Shown here piece after piece: positions 6,254 to 9,528 of a DNA stretch of 9,528 bases. Origin of the DNA: Desulfovibrio sp. (GTDB lineage Bacteria > Desulfobacterota > Desulfovibrionia > Desulfovibrionales > Desulfovibrionaceae); NCBI GenBank assembly GCA_003525525.1, contig DQED01000328.1, positions 1 to 9,528 of the forward strand, in the 5' to 3' direction. The position numbers were made by a program, and so were the translations under genes. Within the stretch, counting starts at the first letter, position 1; every line of letters begins with the position of its first letter. The notes below the pieces were generated by a model. It saw only the letters and a program-made list of their open reading frames with translations, was not told where the DNA came from and ran no database searches.

Positions 6254-6751
6254 ATGCAGGACTCCGTTACCCTGACGCCCATCGGCGTCATCCGTTCGCC
6301 CTTTACGGGCCTCGCCGGCATGCCCATCCAGCCGGGCGGGGCGCGCGACGTCATGGGGCGGCTCGAACTCGATCCGGCCCTGGCCCCGGCCCTGGCCGAC
6401 CTGGACGGCTTTTCCCACATCTATCTCCTCTATGTCTTCCACGCCTCCACGGGCTACGACCTGACCGTCACCCCCTTTCTCGACGACACGCCACGCGGGC
6501 TTTTTGCCACGCGCGCGCCCAGGCGTCCCAACCCCATCGGCCTGTCCGTGGTCGAGGTCGTCTCCGTCGCAGGCCCCGTGGTCCACGTCCGCGGCGTGGA
6601 CGTGCTCGACGGCACGCCGCTTCTGGACATCAAGCCCTACGCCCCGGGCTTCGACGCCCCGGGCGCGGCCGTGCGCTGCGGCTGGATGGAAGGTCGCGAC
6701 GGCGACGTCGCCGGGCTGCGCAGCGACGGCCGCTTCGTGCCCGGGCGCTGA
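6254..6751 (+). CDS. trmO: TrmO/TsaA-family SAM-dependent tRNA methyltransferase, short form
   Basis: This 165-residue protein matches the TrmO (YaeB/TsaA) beta-barrel methyltransferase family, which uses S-adenosylmethionine to N6-methylate the threonylcarbamoyladenosine at position 37 of certain tRNAs. Seen: TPIGVIRSPF (8-17), the P.QPGG stretch (24-29), LDGFSHIYLLYVFH (50-63), RGLFATRAPRRPNPIGLS (81-98) and LDGTPLLDIKPYAPGFD (118-134). The E. coli enzyme is about 235 residues with an extra C-terminal domain; this one has only the catalytic barrel, as in many archaea and delta-proteobacteria, so its exact substrate is less certain. The ATG at 6254 has GGGAGG at 6242-6247, 6 bases upstream; the out-of-frame ATG at 6250 is ignored. 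The membrane-protein gene lies just upstream, and a strong terminator follows. Confidence 0.88.
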   Translation: MQDSVTLTPIGVIRSPFTGLAGMPIQPGGARDVMGRLELDPALAPALADLDGFSHIYLLYVFHASTGYDLTVTPFLDDTPRGLFATRAPRRPNPIGLSVVEVVSVAGPVVHVRGVDVLDGTPLLDIKPYAPGFDAPGAAVRCGWMEGRDGDVAGLRSDGRFVPGR

Positions 6752-6787
6752 GGCTTTCCGCCGCACTCCCACAGCGCTGCACACCGT

Positions 6788-6825
6788 AAAAAAAAAGGCC
6801 GTCGCCCTTTGGGGCGACGGCCTTT
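6788..6825. terminator. Strong bidirectional intrinsic terminator
   Basis: AAAGGCCGTCGCCC (6794-6807) and GGGCGACGGCCTTT (6812-6825) form a perfect 14-bp stem with a TTTG loop. Nine A residues (6788-6796) precede it on the plus strand. Read on the minus strand they become a U-run right after the hairpin, making a textbook terminator for the minus-strand 64-residue gene. On the plus strand the ending is TTTG, so it can also serve trmO. Confidence 0.9.
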
Positions 6826-6850
6826 GTCGTCGTTGCGCCTGCGCGCGGAC

Positions 6851-7045
6851 TCAGGCGGACTGGTCGGTGAGCGCCCCGCGCCGGATTTCCGCCAAGGCGG
6901 GCATGGCCGCGGGCATCTCCGCCTCGGCCCGGGTGAGGTCCGAAGGGGAGGTGATGGAAAAGGGACGCCGCTCAGCGGGCTCCAGCCCGTCGGCAAAGGC
7001 GATGGAATGGTAGCCGTCGGTGACGCCGACCACATACTGCGCCAT
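6851..7045 (-). CDS. Small conserved-looking protein of unknown function
   Basis: This 64-residue protein is not recognised. It starts MAQYVVGVTDGYHSIAFADG and ends in a mostly helical, Ala/Glu-rich tail (RAEAEMPAAMPALAEIRRG). It has no signal peptide, membrane helix or cysteine. Coding is supported by an excellent minus-strand ribosome binding site (AAGGAG at 7053-7058, 7 bases before the ATG) and by the intrinsic terminator placed 26 bases beyond its stop. It is too small for a function to be inferred. Confidence 0.7.
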   Translation of the reverse strand: MAQYVVGVTDGYHSIAFADGLEPAERRPFSITSPSDLTRAEAEMPAAMPALAEIRRGALTDQSA

Positions 7046-7193
7046 GGCCTCCCTCCTTGCCCCCGCGCCCTGTCCTTGTAGTGGCTTCGCCGCGCGCCGG
7101 AGTCCAGCGGGGAGTCCGGAGGGCGGCAGCCCGTTGGCCGGCGGGGGCTATTTAGCTGACGTATAGGCGATATGTTCCCGTTTTGCCAAGACG
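7046..7193. other. Short gap between the two minus-strand genes
   Basis: The 148 bases between the 7194 stop and the 7045 start hold a direct repeat of GGAGTCC (7099-7105 and 7111-7117). They also hold a weak hairpin (AGCCC 7128-7132 with GGGCT 7145-7149) without a T-run. Neither a clear terminator nor a clear promoter can be named, so the two genes may be co-transcribed or separate. Confidence 0.3.
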
Positions 7194-7610
7194 CTATTTG
7201 GCCACGTCGGCCTGCAGCTGCTTGGCCATTTCCGAGATCTTGGCCATGGCCGCCTTGTGCTCGGCCGCATCGAGGCCTGCGGCCAGACGGTCGGCCGCGG
7301 CTGCGAATTCCGCCACCTTGTCCGCCTGCATCTGCTTGCGGATCTTGGCCGGCAGGCCCTCGAACTGGGCGACCTTGGCGTCGAGCGCCGCGACCTTGGC
7401 CGGCACGTCGGCGACGGACTGGGCCAAGCTCGACAGTTTCGCGTCAAGGGCCACGTAGACGCCGAATGCCAGGACGATGGCCAAAATGGCCAGCGCCAGG
7501 CCGGCCCGGGCCGAATTGGCCGTTTCTTTCGCTTCCACAACGGGATTGTCCACTTTGCTTTCCACATCGTCGCCGTACAGGGCCCGGACCTTTTTCTCCA
7601 TGCCAAGCAT
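7194..7610 (-). CDS. Membrane-anchored coiled-coil protein
   Basis: This 138-residue protein has a charged cytoplasmic N-terminus (about 1-35), one membrane helix at about 36-55 (AGLALAILAIVLAFGVYVAL), and a long Ala/Lys/Glu-rich helical C-terminal part (56-138) with heptad-like spacing that predicts a coiled coil. The topology resembles small bitopic envelope or scaffold proteins; no enzymatic motif is present. The family is not recognised. The start at 7610 is preceded on the minus strand by GGAGGA about 8 bases upstream; ATG at 7601 (residue 4) is less well placed. It is the last apparent host gene before the phage module, and it is transcribed away from it. Confidence 0.75.
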   Translation of the reverse strand: MLGMEKKVRALYGDDVESKVDNPVVEAKETANSARAGLALAILAIVLAFGVYVALDAKLSSLAQSVADVPAKVAALDAKVAQFEGLPAKIRKQMQADKVAEFAAAADRLAAGLDAAEHKAAMAKISEMAKQLQADVAK

Positions 7611-7736
7611 AAGGCGGTTCCTCCGTGGGATAAATTGGAATGCGATTCTACATACTCCAAAGCGCTGCCCGGTACAATGGGAAAGAGGACAACGTCCCGA
7701 TTCCGCATGATTTTTTCAATAAGCTACAGGCGGAAA

Positions 7737-7752
7737 CTGAGCGAACGCTCAG
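7737..7752. promoter_or_regulatory. Perfect 16-base dyad, possible operator
   Basis: CTGAGCG and CGCTCAG are perfect inverted repeats separated by AA. The form TGAGCG-NN-CGCTCA resembles operator shapes of TetR-type dimeric repressors. That likeness is family knowledge, not evidence of a partner here. The site sits between the divergent minus-strand gene and the phage genes and could control either. It could also act as RNA. Confidence 0.4.
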
Positions 7753-7756
7753 CTGG

Positions 7757-7781
7757 CCCGCCAGACTGCCTGCGGGTTTTT
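7757..7781 (+). terminator. Candidate intrinsic terminator or attenuator before the phage genes
   Basis: CCCG and CAG (7757-7760, 7762-7764) pair with CTG and CGGG (7770-7776), with C7761 bulged. Five T residues (7777-7781) follow directly. The stem is short but GC-rich. It lies 110 bases before the four-cysteine gene on the same strand, with no plus-strand gene before it that needs terminating. Confidence 0.45.
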
Positions 7782-7891
7782 CTCCCGAAACGAAAAAATT
7801 GACGCGAACTGGCTGGTTCCTGTCCGCTTTGCATGGACTGATGGGTTTTGCGGGCGGCGGGGAACGCCGCCGCGAAAAGGGGAGAACCGAC

Positions 7892-8176
7892 ATGATCCTG
7901 CGCTGCCGCCTCTGCCATGCCTCCATCGCCGCCTTCGCCCCCGCCGACCTCCGCCTGCCGCTTCTCGGCGCCATGTTCGGTCCCCTCGAGCCCGGCTTCC
8001 CCCCGCCCTTTGATCCCGAGGCCGCCTTCGCGCACGCCCGCTGCCCCTACTGCGGCCATCATCCGCAGGGCTACGAGCCGGCCGGCGCGGACAGCCTCGA
8101 AACCGACGCGGGCGCGTGCATGCTTTCCGCCGCCCCCGCAACCCCGGCCACCCGTCGCCGCAAGGAGGGAAAATAA
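7892..8176 (+). CDS. Small four-cysteine (zinc-ribbon-like) protein, phage module
   Basis: This 94-residue protein contains two CxxC pairs, CRLC at 5-8 and CPYC at 51-54 (followed by GHH). They are spaced to bind one zinc ion as a ribbon or two-knuckle site. A Pro/Ala-rich middle segment and a basic C-terminal tail (ATRRRKEGK) are also seen. I do not recognise the family. The start at 7892 is preceded by AAGGGGAG at 7877-7884; the frame is open to 7640, but no earlier start has such a site. The TAA stop shares its final A with the ATG of the portal gene, indicating translational coupling, so it most likely belongs to the phage head-assembly module. The Mu Com regulators are also small Cys-rich phage proteins, but the spacing differs. 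Confidence 0.7.
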   Translation: MILRCRLCHASIAAFAPADLRLPLLGAMFGPLEPGFPPPFDPEAAFAHARCPYCGHHPQGYEPAGADSLETDAGACMLSAAPATPATRRRKEGK

Positions 8177-9528
8177 TGGCCGTTGCCGCCTGCTTCGGCG
8201 AACTGCTGCCCCCGGCCGAGCGCCCGGACCTGGTCGGGCCGCGCGTCTTCGAGCTCCTCGAAGCCGTGGTCGCCGACAAGGCCCGCCTGGGCCTGGCCGA
8301 AAAATGGACCAACCACTACCGCCTGGGCCGAAACCGCGTCTGGCGCGCTACAGCCCCGGCCGGCGCGGCCATGGCCTCGGCCAACCTGCTGCACCTGCAC
8401 CGCCAGCGCACCGTCAACATGCTCACGGACAACAACCCCACCTTCAACGTCACGCGGGTGGGCCCGGACGGCGACGATGCCCTCTTTCGCACCCTGGAAC
8501 GCGCCGCCGCCTGCTGGTGGACCGAGCAGGAGCAGCAGGCCGCGTTCGAGCGCTCGGTCATAAACGGCGAGACCTACGGCGTGGCCGTGGAAAAGGTCGT
8601 CTTCGACCCGGACCTCGAATACGGCCTCGGCGAAGTGCGCACCGTGGTCGTCGATCCCTTCGCCTTCGGCGTGTTCCCGACCGACTGCCTGGACCTGCGC
8701 GACGCCGCCGCGGTGCTGCATTTCACGCCCATGCCCCTGCGCGAGGTCGCACGCCGCTGGCCCCATGCCGCCGGCAGGATCCAGAGCGACGCCGCGCTCC
8801 TGGCGAGCCTCGGCGACAACCGCCAGGAAATGGCCACGGGCGACGGGTCCCGGCGCGGGCTCTTCTCCCGCTTCGGCGAGGTGCTGAGAAGCCTTGCCGG
8901 CGCAAGCGGCGCGTCCGCCCCGAGCGGAGACACGGCCCTTGTCTGCGAATGCTGGGCGCGCGACTTCAGCATGACCGGGGACGGCCCGCGCTATCCGGGC
9001 GCCATCCGCTGCGTCACCGTGGCCTGCGCCGGGCGGCTCGTGCTCGACGACCGGCCCAATCCCTCGGTCAATCCCGCCCTGGCCCCGGACGAGGCCATGG
9101 CCACCTACCTCTACGACCGCTTCCCCTTTGCCCTGGCCAATTCCCTGACCGATCCGGTCAGCCTCTGGGGGGCGTCGGATTTCGAGCAACTCGCCGCGCT
9201 GCAATACGAGATCGACAAGTGCCTCGCCCAGCTCACCTCCCACAAGGACCGCTGCGCCCGGCCGAAAATCATCAATCCCCGGGATTCGGGCGTGGCCAAT
9301 GCCGCTTTCACCAATCGCTTGGGCATCGTCAATCCCACGTCCATGGCTTCCGCCCAGGGCATCCGTTACCTTGAATTCGTCAACAACACCAAGGACATCG
9401 AAAGCGTTCTCGCCCTCTACCGCGAGCTCTTCAGCCAGATTTCGGGCCTGTCCGACCTGGAGCGCGCCCCCGCGCCCGACCGGCCGGTCATCGCCTACCG
9501 GGCCATCGCCGCGCTCATCGAACAGGCC
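8176..9528 (+). CDS. Phage portal protein (P22-like type), runs off the window
   Basis: The 451 codons present have no stop and continue beyond the right edge. The protein resembles P22-type portal proteins, the dodecameric ring through which DNA enters and leaves the phage head. Features seen: an N-terminal segment with QRTVNMLTDNNPTFNV, a central VINGETYGVAVEKVVFD (about 128-144) leading to VVDPFAFGVFPTDC, and a C-terminal helical part with QYEIDKCLAQLTSHKDRCAR (343-362), then PKIINPRDSGV, NNTKDIESVL and VIAYRAIAALIEQ. This order of blocks is typical of portals from delta-proteobacterial prophages, by recall of the family rather than a search. AAGGAGG (8162-8168) lies 7 bases before ATG 8176, which overlaps the previous stop by one base. 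Codon usage is as GC-rich as the host genes, suggesting a long-resident element. Confidence 0.75.
   Translation, partial: MAVAACFGELLPPAERPDLVGPRVFELLEAVVADKARLGLAEKWTNHYRLGRNRVWRATAPAGAAMASANLLHLHRQRTVNMLTDNNPTFNVTRVGPDGDDALFRTLERAAACWWTEQEQQAAFERSVINGETYGVAVEKVVFDPDLEYGLGEVRTVVVDPFAFGVFPTDCLDLRDAAAVLHFTPMPLREVARRWPHAAGRIQSDAALLASLGDNRQEMATGDGSRRGLFSRFGEVLRSLAGASGASAPSGDTALVCECWARDFSMTGDGPRYPGAIRCVTVACAGRLVLDDRPNPSVNPALAPDEAMATYLYDRFPFALANSLTDPVSLWGASDFEQLAALQYEIDKCLAQLTSHKDRCARPKIINPRDSGVANAAFTNRLGIVNPTSMASAQGIRYLEFVNNTKDIESVLALYRELFSQISGLSDLERAPAPDRPVIAYRAIAALIEQA

Larger units (their letters stand above)
7611..7891. other. Leader between host genes and phage module
   Basis: This 281-base divergent stretch contains no supported gene. 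It is noticeably less GC-rich around 7620-7740. It holds a -10-like TACAAT at 7673-7678 without a matching -35, a perfect dyad at 7737-7752, a T-tailed hairpin at 7757-7781, and a 7-bp hairpin at 7853-7871 just before the ribosome binding site of the next gene. No tRNA, integrase site or repeated att core was seen. Confidence 0.5.

Noticed and set aside
5308..6420. Minus-strand open frame of 370 codons
   Set aside because: It spans two well-supported plus-strand genes and has the typical antisense composition (Glu/Gly/His/Gln-rich).
7630..7680. Minus-strand promoter (TTGTAC, 17 bases, TATGTA) for the coiled-coil gene
   Set aside because: The spacing is right but each hexamer matches only three of six consensus bases, which is close to chance.
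7640..7891. N-terminal extension of the four-cysteine protein to 7640
   Set aside because: It would translate through the dyad and T-tailed hairpin with no ribosome binding site, whereas ATG 7892 has a strong one.
8071..9243. Minus-strand open frame of 390 codons opposite the portal
   Set aside because: It is an antisense shadow of the portal gene; no domain and no ribosome binding site were seen.

Overview
The window is about 9.5 kb of GC-rich bacterial chromosome, dense in genes with good AAGGAG-type ribosome binding sites. The style of the genes suggests a Desulfovibrio-like sulfate reducer (Desulfovibrionaceae): a plant/Treponema-type phosphofructokinase, a cobalamin CobT, a short TrmO, and small exported and membrane proteins. 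That assignment is inferred from protein character only, because the window has no rRNA or tRNA gene.

Layout from left to right. Bases 1-128 hold no gene I can support. A phosphofructokinase-family gene (129-1460, +) is followed by cobT (1577-2644, +), which makes the lower-ligand donor for cobalamin. The 116-base gap between them holds a long imperfect hairpin. A 393-base non-coding stretch with strong hairpins and an AT-rich island leads to a secreted TPR protein (3038-3601, +). Tandem hairpins separate it from a convergent small exported protein (4222-3803, -). An SGNH/GDSL-type hydrolase with an N-terminal membrane anchor (4442-5212, +, probable TTG start) diverges from that gene. Next come an unrecognised multi-pass membrane protein (5371-6216, +) and a short TrmO/TsaA-family tRNA methyltransferase (6254-6751, +), 37 bases apart and probably co-transcribed. 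A strong bidirectional terminator (6788-6825) closes this unit against two minus-strand genes: a 64-residue orphan (7045-6851) and a membrane-anchored coiled-coil protein (7610-7194).

From about 7.6 kb the character changes. A 281-base leader with a perfect dyad and a T-tailed hairpin precedes a small four-cysteine protein (7892-8176). That gene overlaps by one base a phage portal protein (8176 to beyond the window end). This is the left edge of a phage structural module (prophage, remnant or gene-transfer-agent-like) inserted beside host genes. No integrase, repressor or terminase is visible on the host side of the portal.

The host genes are mostly ordinary housekeeping and envelope functions. 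The points most worth a second look are the loss of the conserved Mg-site aspartate in the phosphofructokinase (GGVGT instead of GGDGT), the overlapping alternative hairpins in the leader of the phage module, and the portal that starts its cluster without an upstream terminase. I did not find convincing evidence of a wholly new system inside the window.
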